From contig JAUIMM010000211.1 in NCBI GenBank assembly GCA_031769625.1, positions 9,939,001 to 10,003,000 of the forward strand: a stretch of DNA of 64,000 nucleotides, written 5' to 3'. A model generated the notes under the pieces. It saw only the letters and a list, made by a program, of their open reading frames with translations. It ran no database searches and had not been told where the DNA came from. The translations under genes and the position numbers were made by a program. This document shows, piece by piece, positions 22,008 through 33,804 of this stretch. The stretch comes from Taudactylus pleione (Eukaryota > Chordata > Amphibia > Anura > Myobatrachidae). Every line of letters starts with the position of its first letter. Position 1 is the stretch's first letter.

Positions 22008-23611
22008 TAGTCAGGTCCATAAATATTGTGACATTGACAGAATTTTCCGATTTTGGCCTCTATTCACCACCAAAATGGTTTTGAAATGAAACAAACAAGA
22101 TGTGCTTTAATTGCAGACTTTCAGATTTAATTTGAGGGTAATTACATCCAAATCGGGTGAACGGTGCAGGAATTACAACAGGGGCCAAAAGTAATGGGAC
22201 TATCAACTCAAAAGCTATTTCATGGACAGGTGTGGGCTATTCCCTCGTTATTTCATTATCAATTAAGCAGGTAAAAGGTCTGGAGTTGATTCTAGGTGTG
22301 ACATTTGCATTTGGAATCAACTCTCAATGAGATCCAAAGAGCTGTCACTATCAGTGAAGCAAGCCATCATTAGGCTGATTAATCAAAACAAACCCATCAG
22401 AGAGATAGCAAAAACATTAGGTGTGGCCAAATCAACTGTTTGGAACATTCTTAAAAAGAAAGAATGCACCGGAGAGCTCAGCAACACCAAAAGACCCGGA
22501 AGACCACGGAAAACAACTGTGGTGGATGACAGAAGAATTATTTCCCTGGTTAAGAAAAACCCCATCACAACAGTTTGCCAAATCAAGAACACTCTCCAGG
22601 AGGTAGATGTATATGTGTCAAAGTCAACAATCAAGAGAAGACTTCACAAGAGTGAATATAGAGGGTTCACCACAAGATGCAAACCATTGGTGAGCCACAA
22701 AAACAGGAAGACCAGAATAGAGTTTGCCAAACAACATCTAAAAAAGCCATTACAGTTCTGGAACAACATCCTATGGACAGATGAGACAAAGATCAACTTG
22801 TACCAGAGTGATGGGAAGAGAAGAGAAGGAAAGGAACTGCTCATGATCCAGAACATACCACCTCATCAGTGAAGCATGGTGGTGGTAGTGTCATGGCGTG
22901 GGCATGTATGGCTGCCAATGGAACTGGTTCCCTTGTATTTATTGATGATATGACTGCTGACAAAAGCAGCAGAATGAATTCTGAAGTGTTTCGGGCAATA
23001 TTATATGCTCATATTCAGTCAAATGCTTCAGAACTCATTGGACGGCGCTTCACAGTGCAGATGGACAATGACCCGAAGCATACTGCAAAAGCAACCAAGG
23101 AGTTTTTTAAGGCTAAAAAGTGGAATGTTATGCAATGGCCAAGTCAATCCCCTGACCTGAATCCGATTGAGCATGCATTTCACTTGATGAAGACAAAACT
23201 GAAGGGAAAATGCCCCAAGAACAAGCAGGAACTGAAGACATTTGCAGTAGAGGCCTGGCAGAGCATCACCAGGGATGAAACCCAGCGTCTGGTGATGTCT
23301 ATGCGTTCCAGACTTCAGGCTGTAATTGCCTGCAAACGATTTGCAACAAAGTATTAAAAAGTGAAAGTTAGATTTAGGATTGTTTAGTTTGTCCCATTAC
23401 TTTTGGCTCTTTAAAAAGTGGGAGGCACATATAGAAACCATTGTAATTCCTACACCGTTTACCTGATTTGGATGTAATTACCATCAAATTAAATCTGAAA
23501 GTCTGCAGTTAAATCACATCTTTTTTGTTTCATTTCAAAGCCATTCTGGTGGTGAATAGAGGCCAAAATATGAAAATTCTGTCAATGTCCCAATATTTAT
23601 GGACCTGACTG
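22008..23611 (+). mobile_element. Nearly complete Tc1-like transposon
   Basis: Terminal inverted repeats start (T/C)AGTCAGGTCCATAAATATT on the left and mirror it on the right (ATTTATGGACCTGACTG ending at 23611). They are flanked by the TA dinucleotide expected for Tc1/mariner insertion. A second internal inverted pair lies near 22110-22150 and 23460-23510. The 1604-bp length is typical. The transposase region has a single obvious frame disruption, so the copy looks fairly young. Confidence 0.9.
22327..23357 (+). pseudogene. Tc1 transposase, one frameshift
   Basis: The protein would bind the terminal repeats and cut and paste the element. Two reading frames cover it. The first (22327-22872) has paired helix-turn-helix DNA-binding domains, with IREIAKTLGVAKSTVWNIL in the first, a GRPRK linker, and the first catalytic aspartate in WTDETK. 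The second (22869-23357) has HGGGSVMAWACM, the second catalytic aspartate in MDNDPKHTAK and the glutamate in SPDLNPIEHAF. From the first D of DND to that E there are 34 intervening residues, the DD34E pattern. The break lies near 22815-22850, where the first frame drifts off after YQSDGKRR. The downstream ORF needs a change of frame to connect. The catalytic residues are all present, but no full-length protein can be read. Confidence 0.9.
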
Positions 23612-23620
23612 TATATATGT

Positions 23621-24052
23621 AAGAAAAGAAATGGAGGGCGCACCACGTGCGTATAATAAAAACATGCCAATTTACTTGTAATAATGCTCACATACATAAA
23701 AGTAAAGGATAGTCCGCCTCACGATCTCCCCCCAGTGCCTCCGGACAGCTCCCGGTAAGAGGTCAAGCTGACATGCGGTACAAAAACACTTCCCAGTTTC
23801 TCCTCTTCGCTGGACCCAGCTCGTGACGTGTAACGTCCAGAGTCCTCTACCCACTCCAAACGCGTTTCATCAACAGGGGAAGTGTTTTTGTGCCGCATGT
23901 CTGCGTAATCTTTTACCGGGAGCTGTCCGGAGGCACTGGGGGCAGTTTGTGAGGCGGACTATCCTTTACTTTTATGTATGTGAGCATTATTGCAAGTAAA
24001 TTAGTGTGTTTTTATTATACTCACGTGGTGCGCCCTCCATTTATTTTCTTTC
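23621..24052. mobile_element. Long foldback element (about 430 bp)
   Basis: The left arm contains AAATGGAGGGCGCACCACG, TGCTCACATACATAAAAGTA and GGATAGTCCGCCTCAC. The right arm repeats these in inverted order (AGTGAGG-like CAGTTTGTGAGGCGGACTAT, then CGTGGTGCGCCCTCCATTTA). Arms of about 190 bp flank a loop with ACGCGTTTCATCAACAGGGG. It starts about 10 bp after the Tc1 end. The superfamily is unknown. Confidence 0.7.
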
Positions 24053-25119
24053 ATACGTATCTGACGTACTGACCCAGGTCAGGGCGGCTTCCAGTTCACT
24101 TGTGCATGTGTGAATCGGTAAACTGAGTTCACCGGCAGAGCACTAAGACTAGATGGGTGAGTGATACTCAGCAGTTTCGGTGAAGTTTTATTGGTAAATT
24201 GCAGCGATAACAGATTTTCTTTCATTGTGATAATCAGCTAAAGAGAATCCCTGCTATCGCAACACATTAATAAGTAGAGGCGACTGAGTAGTACCTGCTT
24301 AATACCCAAGTACGCAGCTTATCAGTTACTAGGACCAGAACCAATAGTCAGTTCCCCATGAATGAGTGACATCACTGAGTTACATTGCACCTCAGTGACA
24401 CTACTTGTTACTAGTGAATGAATAGGCTGCATTCAATTTACCTGCATATTCGGTCAGCCCATAAAAATGGCTGTTTCCACTGTGGGTGTATATGACAGGT
24501 GCACTCTAATTGCTATAATATAGCTCTTCAAATAGAAATCTAATGTGCACTGACCCAAAGTATACTTGGCTCTAGATACATTGTTATTATATATTTAACA
24601 TCACTTGACTTTATTTTTATTTTTTTTTAAGCTTATCAATTTATTTTTTATTTTTTAATATCTATTATTTGTTATTATTTTTTATCACAAACTCCCTCGG
24701 CTTACCACATCTACTGGATTCAATAGAAATTTTCCTCCCATACACGAATCCACCTTTCCCAGTTATTGATACCAAACACATCTTATTCAGCTACACATCA
24801 ATACTGGTTGGCACCGGAATGTGGAGTCTTACCACTTTGCCACGCAGTCTTGCTGCATCTGCACACGCGTGACCCAGCTTTCCCAGTTCACACATGTGCC
24901 GTGATGCCGGAAGCCGTGACTTGGGGCTTCCAGTTCCATTTGTAAGAAAAAGACTTCACATTTTTATTAAGCGTTTACAAATGTAATGAAAGTTATTAAA
25001 GACTATTAAACATTTTACTACAAATCCAAAATGTTTTTTTTATTCAAAAATGCTACTATTTCTTGCCATGCATATCCTGAGATGGCGAAAGGGGAATGCA
25101 CATACATGTACTGTAATAT

Positions 25120-25615
25120 GCAGTCGGGAAGCGTACTTAATCCCGACAGCCGGCTTCCCGACTGATTTATCCCAGCGAGGGTTAAATGACAGGCGTCTAA
25201 ATCTTCGATCGGGAGACCGGCAACCGGCATCCCGATCGAAGTGATGCCGGGCACCGAGCGTGGACAGCCACGGGGGGGAGGTTTAGGTTTAGGGCTCCCG
25301 GGGGGGACTTAGGGTTAGGTACCCCCCGGGAGGTTAGGGTTAGGCTAGGGGGAGGGAGGGTTAGGGTTAGGCACCCCCCCAGGTTTAGGCGGCGGGGAAG
25401 GGGGGGTTAGGTTTAGGCACTTAGAGGGGGGATTAGGGTTAGGCACTGGGGGGAAGGTTAGGGTTAGGCACCCCTAAGGAGCGTTAGGGGGGAGGTTAGG
25501 TTAGTGAAAACTTACCTGGGGACGATTGGGATTTTCACCCATGTCGGGCAGCCACTGTCGGGACTCCAACCGCCGGACAAGTGTCCGGCAGTAAATCATA
25601 CCGATTCCATGTACA
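25120..25615 (-). repeat. Repeat with telomere-like core, copy 2 (inverted)
   Basis: Reverse orientation of the repeat at 13222. It runs from GCAGTCGGGAAGC through a GACAGGCGTCTAAATC segment and irregular TTAGGGTTAGG-type units with G runs to GTAAATCATACCGATTCC. Shared ends and order with the other copies show a dispersed family. Confidence 0.75.
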
Positions 25616-25871
25616 GTACATGTCCAGATAGCATGGTGGTGGCCATTGATAAGGTAAAATCTGTTTAATACTACAATGAATTTGTGGGCAGCAACTCACA
25701 TTTCATTCTGCAGACCCTGATCTAGCAAAGCATCTCTTACAGAAAAACCAAGAAGCACAATTAAGGAGCACAAAGAACTTCTAACAGTATTATACCAGTA
25801 AATAAGATATAGGGCCACATTAAATTATCTGTGCTCTGCCGCTGGAACGGCTCCCAGCGATAGGTTATGTC

Positions 25872-26016
25872 CAGTGGGGGCTCCAGAGGTGGGACCACAC
25901 CAACTGCCAGTGAGTCCTGGCCGGGGATGTTTGGCAGCATTTGGGGTGGCAGTTGGTGTGGCTCTGCTAATTGAATTTTGGACGGCGCTGTAGCCTCACC
26001 TATGGAGCCGCCACTG
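25872..26016. mobile_element. Small hAT-type MITE (145 bp)
   Basis: Termini CAGTGGGGGCTCC and GGAGCCGCCACTG are inverted repeats. They are flanked by an exact 8-bp duplication GTTATGTC (25864-25871 and 26017-26024), the hallmark of hAT integration. The interior contains ACACCAACTGCCA and its inverted copy TGGCAGTTGGTGT, so the element folds back on itself. Confidence 0.85.
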
Positions 26017-27569
26017 GTTATGTCTCACTAGCTGTTTTCTGATCCCAGCTTATGGAGGTGCGAGCAGAAATCAAACCACTGTAATTGCGCTTATGAGCGC
26101 AGAGTGAGCTGCAACGATAAGTGAAACTCGGCAGTCTCAGACGGGCCAAATGTACGGAGATGATACGGACAATAAAACACCTTATGATGTATAAACTGGA
26201 ACTTATGCCGGTGATGAGATCCTAGGCGGATCCATTGAATTGTCCATTGAATCACAGTACAACTGGATGGTTATATAAATAACATTAGAGTACAATGCAG
26301 TAATGCTCTTTGATCCTGTATACTTCTGGTGATAGAGTGCATGCTTCATGCTTGTTTTTTGAGACTACTCATTATTGCAACAATATGGTCACTTGCTGAC
26401 AATTATGATTCTTTTGTTACTATTTACATTCAATGGACTGGGAACATTGATTATCTCCACACAGGAGTGGGGATTTAACAGCTCTATATACATTTTTTCT
26501 ATACATTTTTTCTATTCATTCTTCAATTACTATGGCCAATTTTTGCACACTAGTATCAATATTGTTTTTTTTAATTATATGCCATTTTATCAACTGTGAT
26601 TTATTCATTGATTTTACAGTGTTTAGGTATTTGTGTGAATAAAATTATTTGGTTTATTATATACAAGCCTCCTGTATTCTAATAGAAAGCAAACACTATT
26701 CAACATTTGATTGTGATTATTTCATATCACTATGCGCAGTATCCAATGTTTCTGACAGTTATATACAGCAAATCAGCTAATTAATCCTTGATGTAATTAA
26801 TGGAGTGGCTCTCACCGCCATACTGCTTACTGTACTCAGTGGTATATACCCAATACTATAAGAGATACTGAGTATATTGCCTGTTTATAAATCTTCACCG
26901 CATCTCCACAGTATAATATTGTGACAGCTCTGCTGAATTCTGGTAGTACCTTACGCGTTTCTCCACATGTGTCTGAGGTTTCTTCAGAGGAAGACATGGA
27001 TGAAATGGAAAAGCGAATACCCAAAGAATGAGAACTCTGACTATAATCTCTCTCTCTCTGCATCAGTAAAAGGAGATAATATCAGTTGGGGTTATAGTCA
27101 CAATTATATTTAATATGAGAAAGTATATGACAATGATGTTGTCAGTAGTCCCAGCACCTATACTGTAATCAGAAGACATCTATGTTGGTACTAGTAACCC
27201 ATTGAACAAGAATGATCATAGATGTGTGGAAAAGATGAGCTGGGTAGTTTCCCTGACAGTACAAAGACGTTCAAGGCCACAGTGCTGGTGGCTAGCTCCT
27301 TGTATGGAGCTGTGCTGCATGTAGCTGGTTACTCACACTTGCACTGGACACTGACCTATTCTGGAAACTTGGAGGTCTCAGGTAACACGGATGAAAGGCC
27401 TCCATCTGTCTCCTGTGGCTCTCCTTACCACTTACCAGGCACGGTCGCATGAACTGCAACCGCCGTCAGCTGGGCTTTCACATGCGCAGAAAGGATTTCC
27501 TCTTCCTGCTGTGGATCCCATCTGCACTCTGCAGGTTGGTATGGGGGAGGGTGGTGGGTAGGTAATGTC

Positions 27570-29087
27570 ACAGAGGTTTTCACAAAGTCTGCTGCTTCAG
27601 TTTTTATTATGGCAATTTGCATATACTCCAGAATGTCATGAAGAGTGATCAGATGAATTCCAATTAATTGCAAAGTCCCTCTTTGCCATGACAATGATCT
27701 TAATCCCAAAAAACAACATCTCCACTGCATTTTAGCCCTGCCACAAAAGGACCAGCTGACATCATGTCAGTGAGTCTCTCGTTAACACAGGTGAGAGTGT
27801 TGACGAGGACAAGGCTAGAGATCACTCTGTCATGCTGACTGAGTTAAAATAACAGACTGGAAGCTTTAAAAGGAGGGTTGAGCTTGAAATCATTCTTCTT
27901 CCTCTGTTAACCATGGTTACCTGCAAGGACACATGTGCAGTCATCATTGCTTTGCACAAAAAGGGCTTCACAGGACAAGATATTGGTGCTAGTAAGATTG
28001 CACCTAAATCAACCATATATCAGATCATCAAGAACTTCAAGGAGAGAGGTTCAATAGTTGTGAAGAAGGCTTCAGGGCACCCAAGAACGTCCAGCAAGCA
28101 CCAGGTCAGTCTCCTAAAGTTGATTCAGCTGCGGGATCAGGGCACCACCAGTGCAGAGCTTGCTCAGGAATGGCAGCAGGCAGGTGTGAGTGCATCTTCA
28201 AGCACAGTGAGGTGAAGACTTTTGGAGGATGGACTGGGGTCAAGAAGGGCAACAGGAAAAACATCAGGGACAGACTGATATTCTGCAAAAGGTACAGGGA
28301 TTAGACTGCTGAGGACTCGGGTAAAGTTATTTTCTCTGATGAATCCCCTTTCAGATTGTTTGGGGCATCTGGAAAAATGCTTGTCCGGAGAAGGAAAGGT
28401 GAGCGCTTCCATCAGTTCTGTGTCATGCCAACAGTAAAGCATCCTGAGACCATTCATGTGTGGGGTTGCTTCTCAGCCAAGGGAGTGAGATAACTCAAAA
28501 TTTTGCCTAAGAATACAGCCATGAATAAAGAATGGTACCAAAAGATCCTCCAAGAGCAACTTCTCCCAACCATCCAAGAACCGGTTTGGTGATTAACAAT
28601 GCCTTTTCCAGCTTGATGGAGCACCTTGCCATAAGGCAAAAGTGATAACTAAGTGGCTCGGGGAAGAAAACATCGAAATTTTGGGTCCATGGCCAGGAAA
28701 CTCCCCAGACCTTAATCCCATTGACAACTTGTGGTCAATCCTCAAGAGGCAGGTGGGCAAACAAAAACCCACAAATTCTGACAAACTTCAAGCATTGACT
28801 AGGCAAGAATTGGCGGCCATCAGTCGATATGTGGCCCAGAAGTTGATTGACAGCATGCCAGGGCGAATTGCAGAGGTCTTGAAAAAGAAGGGTCGACACT
28901 GCAAATATTGACTCTTTGCATAAACTTAATGTAATTGTCAATAAAAGCCTTTGACACTTATGAAATGCTTGTAATGTTACTTCAGTATACCATAGTAACA
29001 TCTGACCATAAGGTCCAAAAACACTGAAGCAGCAAACTATGTGATCAATACTTGTGTCATTCTCAAAACTTTTGGCCATGGCTGTGT
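27570..29087 (+). mobile_element. Second Tc1-like element, left end missing, decayed
   Basis: The right end CTCAAAACTTTTGGCCATGG followed by CTGTGTA looks like a Tc1 terminus, but no inverted partner is present at the left, where similarity begins around CAGAGGTTTTCACAAAGTC. From memory, the interior (GGCAATTTGCATATACTCCA, GTTAACACAGGTGAGAGTGT) resembles a Tc1 lineage common in salmonid and other fish genomes. That resemblance needs a search. Confidence 0.75.
27913..28911 (+). pseudogene. Tc1-like transposase relic
   Basis: The start MVTCKDTCAVIIALHKKGFT (27913) leads a DNA-binding region with TIYQIIKNFKERGS and a GHPRTSS linker, open to 28215. After several stops and frame changes, the C-terminal part is open at 28642-28911. 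The catalytic centre is visible as DGAPCHKAK (second acidic residue) and SPDLNPIDNLWSILKR. The last acidic residue is D (codon GAC) where most Tc1 transposases have E. By my count 35 residues separate the D of DGAPCH from it. Multiple stops in the middle show it is dead. Confidence 0.85.
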
Positions 29088-29345
29088 ATGTATATATATA
29101 GTGAAGCATGGGGGGTTACTAGCAGGATGGGTACTTATGGACACTAGTGGGTGGGGAGGTTGCGCCACTGGGGATCTATTGCTACTAGGGGGTGGTGAAA
29201 ATGCTGTTGTGGATCTATTGCACCTGGGGATCTGTTAACATTCGGGGTGGAAGATACAGTTACAATGGGGTCCTATGGAAATGGATGGTGAGATGGGGGG
29301 CTTGGACAGCGCATCCTAATTTTAAACCTAATAAGATGTGCCACC

Positions 29346-29520
29346 AGTGGTGTCACTGGGGTTGGTGTCACCCAGTGCACCTATTTTCATGCTCGAACGC
29401 GTCGTCTGCTGCAAGTGACACCTACTGAGAGGGTGACTCCATAATAGCAAAGCAGTTCTGCTATTTTGGTGTCGCCCCCTTGAATGGTGTCATCCGGTGC
29501 GGCCCGCACCCGTCTGTAAT
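29346..29520. repeat. Fragment related to the hAT-type repeat at 30662
   Basis: CCAGTGGTGTCACTGGGG at the left and GTCATCCGGTGCGGCCCGCA near the right resemble parts of the element at 30662-30970 (GGTACGGCCCGCACCCCGG, GGTGTCACCC). No clean ends or target duplication were found. Confidence 0.4.
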
Positions 29521-30499
29521 GACCACTAGTGACTTATAGTTCCATGCAGAAAAAGCAAATGCAGGCTCCCACTCTAAGCACTACATCAAAATAGTTTTAA
29601 TAAACTCTACAATTAATATGAAGTATAAGCCCCCGCCTCCTTTCCTCTGTATCTGTGCTTCCTGCTCTCCTGGGAGTCAGGGAGAGCTCCCCGAGATTTG
29701 AGAATAGGACGGCTTGGCTTAGAGTAGATGCTTACTCATTATAGTTACAGAGCTCTCATTGAACACTGCAGGCATAATCTTCATAGACAGGGACTAATCA
29801 GCATAGTGATGGACACCCAGGTTGTCACAGACCTTCGACATCTGCGTGTAACCAATGGGTACAGTTATGCTTCATACTGCTCCAGGAGTTTTCATAAAGA
29901 GCAATTACATAAATGACCAATTAAACAGTCCCCTATAAACTCCTAATAGATCATTGCCGATTTAGATCAATGTGGGCAGCATATGAAAGTTAATCATTAA
30001 GTCCTGTCAGTGTACTCTCCCCTCTGTTCACTGCAGTGATGGGAGCTTTTTGCCGTCCTATCAGCTGTGAATGCGTTCTGTATGAGGGACAGATGTTATT
30101 TACAAGGAGCAGATGGGGAAGCTGCAGGCTGGGGGATTAATACATTGCTGTAGATTGTATTCATTGAGAATAGCTGTTTGTTTTAGCATCAGACTTAATT
30201 GGCGGTTTTCAACGTTGGATGTGACCGTGACCGAAAAGAAATAAATTACTGTGGCACAATCATAATTTTATATGCAAAACTGCAGCATTAAAGCAATTAT
30301 TATCATTAAGAGAACGGCATGAAAAGTTTAGTAACATCAGTCACCTAAAATGCAAAATGAAATAGAATATGATGTCTATGGGCCTCGTTCCCAGTTAGGC
30401 GCAAGAGGAAACGCAGACAAATCTGCATGCGCCAAAGTAAGAATTCCGTGAATGCGCATGCGCCAGAACAGCCATGGACACACTGATAGAGATAGCTGT

Positions 30500-30661
30500 G
30501 GGCATACGTACTAAAGAGCTGGTTTTTAGAAGTGGAGATGTTGCCCATAGCCACCAATCAGATTCTAGCTATTATCTTCTAGAAGGTGCTAGATAAATGT
30601 TACATAGAATCTGATTGGTTGCTATGGGCAACATCAAAACCCGCTCTTTAGTAAATATACC
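30500..30661. mobile_element. CCAATCAG foldback MITE, with hAT insertion at its right end
   Basis: Arms GTGGAGATGTTGCCCATAG / CTATGGGCAACATC and CCAATCAGATTCTAG / AGAATCTGATTGG face each other. Its right end (CTCTTTAGTAAATATACC) is interrupted by the hAT element at 30662 and resumes at 30971. It is closely related to the copy at 41330-41463. Confidence 0.7.
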
Positions 30662-30970
30662 CAGTGGCGTCACAAGGGGGGTACGGCCCGCACCCCGGTG
30701 TCACCCGGCGAGGGGTGACCACAAGGTGCAGAATCCCCTTCAGTGACAGGAGCCGAGTGCTGCACTCTAGGCATTAAGTGCAGCACTCGGCTTCTAACAT
30801 TGTAAGGGAGCCGGCACTGCAAAAAGGCACCTCCTGCACCCCCCTACAGTAGCAAGAACGGGACCAGCGGGGTTCGGGCCGTGAGGCCACACCCCTGTAC
30901 TGCGAGGCCACGCCCTTTTAGGCAGCATCCCTACCCGCACCAGGTGACACCGCGGGAAGGGACGCCACTG
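30662..30970. mobile_element. hAT-type non-autonomous element (309 bp)
   Basis: Termini CAGTGGCGTC and GACGCCACTG are perfect inverted repeats, flanked by an exact 8-bp duplication AATATACC (30654-30661 and 30971-30978). The G+C-rich interior has no transposase. The 91- and 65-residue frames across it are incidental. Confidence 0.88.
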
Positions 30971-31913
30971 AATATACCCCCTAGGGTGCATGGATTGCTC
31001 TGTCAACGAACCACTCTTTCCATGGTTGGTAATTGGGCGGTGACCATGGAAACGCACATAATTGTTCATATATGCTGAATTTTATTTTATTTGTTACTAG
31101 CCTCTACTCAAAATATTGGTTGGCAACTTTTAGCTAGCCCTTGGGACATCTAAATTCCATCTGACTGCAGCAGGTAAATGGATTAAAACTGCTGATTAAA
31201 ATGTTGTACTGTATTACCAAATGACAGGACAGGTATGTAGATTTTTTGCCCCTGTACTTAGGGGCATGGTGAAGTGTGTGGGGTCATTTTGAATGGAAAT
31301 GCTCAGTATCCTGCTTAGAATACCGGTGCCGGAATCCCAACACCTATCAGAATTGCGACGCTTGCATTCCAACCGCCGTCTCTGAGGGGGTATGAGCACA
31401 CCATCTTGTGGGTGTGGCTGCACCTCCTAGGCAAGCCCGCCCCCACCCAGATGCCTAGCCATGCATTGCTACCTTGTATGCTTCCCAACCTACCCCTCTC
31501 AGCGCCCATGGTAGGATGCAGGCAGATCTCCACATTATCGCTCTGTAATGGGAAGATAGTAGCCTCGGCTAAACCTTTAGTTGACTTTTATTTGGCTGCC
31601 CCCACGTGTCGGAACAGAGGCTTTGTGGGATGCTCAGCCAAATATTTTCTAAGACTGACGCATGGAGTCTGTAAAGGTGAAAACTTCGCCACCAGTTACT
31701 GCTTATTGCCACCTGTGGACCAAACCTGCAATTCGTTTCAACATTTCAGTTTTTCCTCCAAAAAGGACTGGTTATTAGATCCTATTATCTACCAATATAG
31801 AAAAAATGCCCCTAGAAAAAGCATCCCACTGAAAGTAGTCTTCCAGGTCCAAAGGTCTGGCTCCATGGTAAAGGCTTGAAAAGTGTTTTTGTACTTAATT
31901 GATGCTTGTACCA

Positions 31914-32472
31914 CCTAAAACAAGGGGTGGCTATTCAAATGAACCGTTCGCTGTTTGCGGTCTGTTCACGCCTCTAGGTCTGAACGAGCGAACAAAACTT
32001 GCGTTCGTTTTTTTGAAAAATACGCCCCCTGGCCGCTCGCATCCTACGTCATGTCCGCTATTTATTAAATTAATCGAGTACATCGAACAGGGTAAGAGTT
32101 GCTCGCTATTCTTGTGGTTGGTTTTTGCTACCACAATTTTGCGAGCAGTTCTGGCTATAAAATAACCCAGTGACGTGGTCAATGACGCTGCTGTTTTAAA
32201 TATGCACACCCATAAAACGCCCGTTTTGACCTTTAAGCACGCCTGCAATCGGATCTCCACTCCCCGTTTTCAAGCACCTTCCCCTGTTACCACCCACATA
32301 CGCCTCATTCTGTCACTCAAAACAGCAGGCATTCGCTATTTTGCGAGCACACGATTTTCGGCCGCACTGAGTGGTTCGCGCATGCGTATTTCGATCCGTA
32401 CGCATGCGCAGTTGGGCAAACATCGCTCGGAGCGAACGAGCAGCCACTTGCGTCCGGCTCTGAATCAGGGCC
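31914..32472. mobile_element. Harbinger-like MITE, family 1, copy 2 (left end missing)
   Basis: Matches 12207-12805 in the same orientation from ACAAGGGGTGGCTATTCAAA to the right end GGCTCTGAATCAGGGCC. The first roughly 35 bp, including the left terminus, are absent. A 157-residue frame just upstream (31406-31879) has no recognisable domain and is not part of the element. Confidence 0.75.
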
Positions 32473-32596
32473 AAAGTCTCTAAAAATATGCAGAATGTTA
32501 TTTTCTTCATGGCAGCCATTATTTTGGGGGGAAATATATATGAGTTGTAAATCCTGCAAAATAAAAAAACTGCTAAATTTTCAAGGGGCCGCTAAA

Positions 32597-33136
32597 GTTC
32601 CTAGGTATAGATTTCCTCCCCTGCTTGTCGCTCTGCACCCCACTTCCTGCTCAGAGAGGAAGGGGACACTAGAGTTCCTAGGTAAGGATTTCATCCCCTG
32701 CTTGTCGCTCTGCACCCCACTACCTGCTCAGAGAGAAAGGGAACACTAGAGTTCCTAGGTAAGAATTTCCTACCCTGCTTGTCGCTCTGTGCCCCACATC
32801 CTCCTCAGATAGGAAGGGGACACTAGAGTTCCTAGGTAGGGATTTCCTCCCCTGCTTGTCGCTCTGCGCCCCACTTCCTTCTCAGAGAGAAAGGGAACAC
32901 TAGAGTTCCTAGGTAAGAATTTCCTCCCCTGCTTGTCACTCTGCGCCCCACTTCCTTCTCAGATAGGAAGGGGACACTAGAGTTCCTAGGTAAGGATTTC
33001 CTCCCCTGCTTGTCGCTCTGCGCCCCACTTCCTTCTCAGAGAGGAAGGGAAACTAGAGTTCCTAGGTAGGGATTTCCTCCCCTGCTTGTCACTCTGCGCA
33101 CCACTACCTGCTCAAAGAGGAAGGGGACACAAGAGT
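32597..33136. repeat. 77-bp tandem repeat, about 7 units
   Basis: Each unit begins GTTCCTAGGTA, continues GATTTCCTCCCCTGCTTGTC and ends with AGGAAGGGGACACTAGA. Unit starts are at 32597, 32674, 32751, 32828, 32905, 32982 and about 33058. Units differ by scattered substitutions. The sequence is non-coding, inside intron 2. Confidence 0.92.
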
Positions 33137-33804
33137 TCTGAATTAAACCATTACAGTTTTAGTGGTCATACAGCAGGAAGCTTTATGAGAAGACCGCAGA
33201 GAGGAGAAGAACTCTAGTACAACATGGGTGGCAGCTATTAAGGGCCCGGCAGCTGGTAGTTACACCCTTGGCTGAAAGCAGTAAATAAGGTCTCAGCCAA
33301 ACCTATCTTGCAGAAACCATACCACACAATTTCTGCACCACCAGGCCGTGCTTCTGCTTTCTCCAAAGTGTACATGAATAACAAGACCCTGTACGGTAGC
33401 ATGTTGAATAATAATTGATCTTTGACAATATCGAAGCAAGTCTGGTTTCCTTCTGACAGTTCTGTTACTGACACTTCTAGAAATGACAGTATTGATGAAT
33501 AAACCATTTTCTCCAGTTTGGCTGAGATGAACTGTGGGCACTGTGTCGCGCCCCCCCCTCCACACCTCTATAATTCTTAGTATATGAGGATATTTGATCC
33601 ACTCAAGCCAGTTCTACTTATTTTTATAAGCGGTTGGAAATTTGGAGACAAGATTCTATCGTTGCCAAACACTCGTTTTTATTTCATAACCAGCTATTGT
33701 CCATACCACAGATGAATTCCGGAGAAAGCTGCTAAATTTGCATGAAGACGATACAGCCTGTGAGAGCTTACAGTATAGGTGAAAGAGGTTAAACCTCAGA
33801 GGCA

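Noticed and set aside
31406..31879. A 157-residue plus-strand frame that could be a domesticated gene
   Set aside because: No known motif, no splice partners and no second copy were found. It starts inside an old repeat fragment related to the CCGGAATCCC-type elements.
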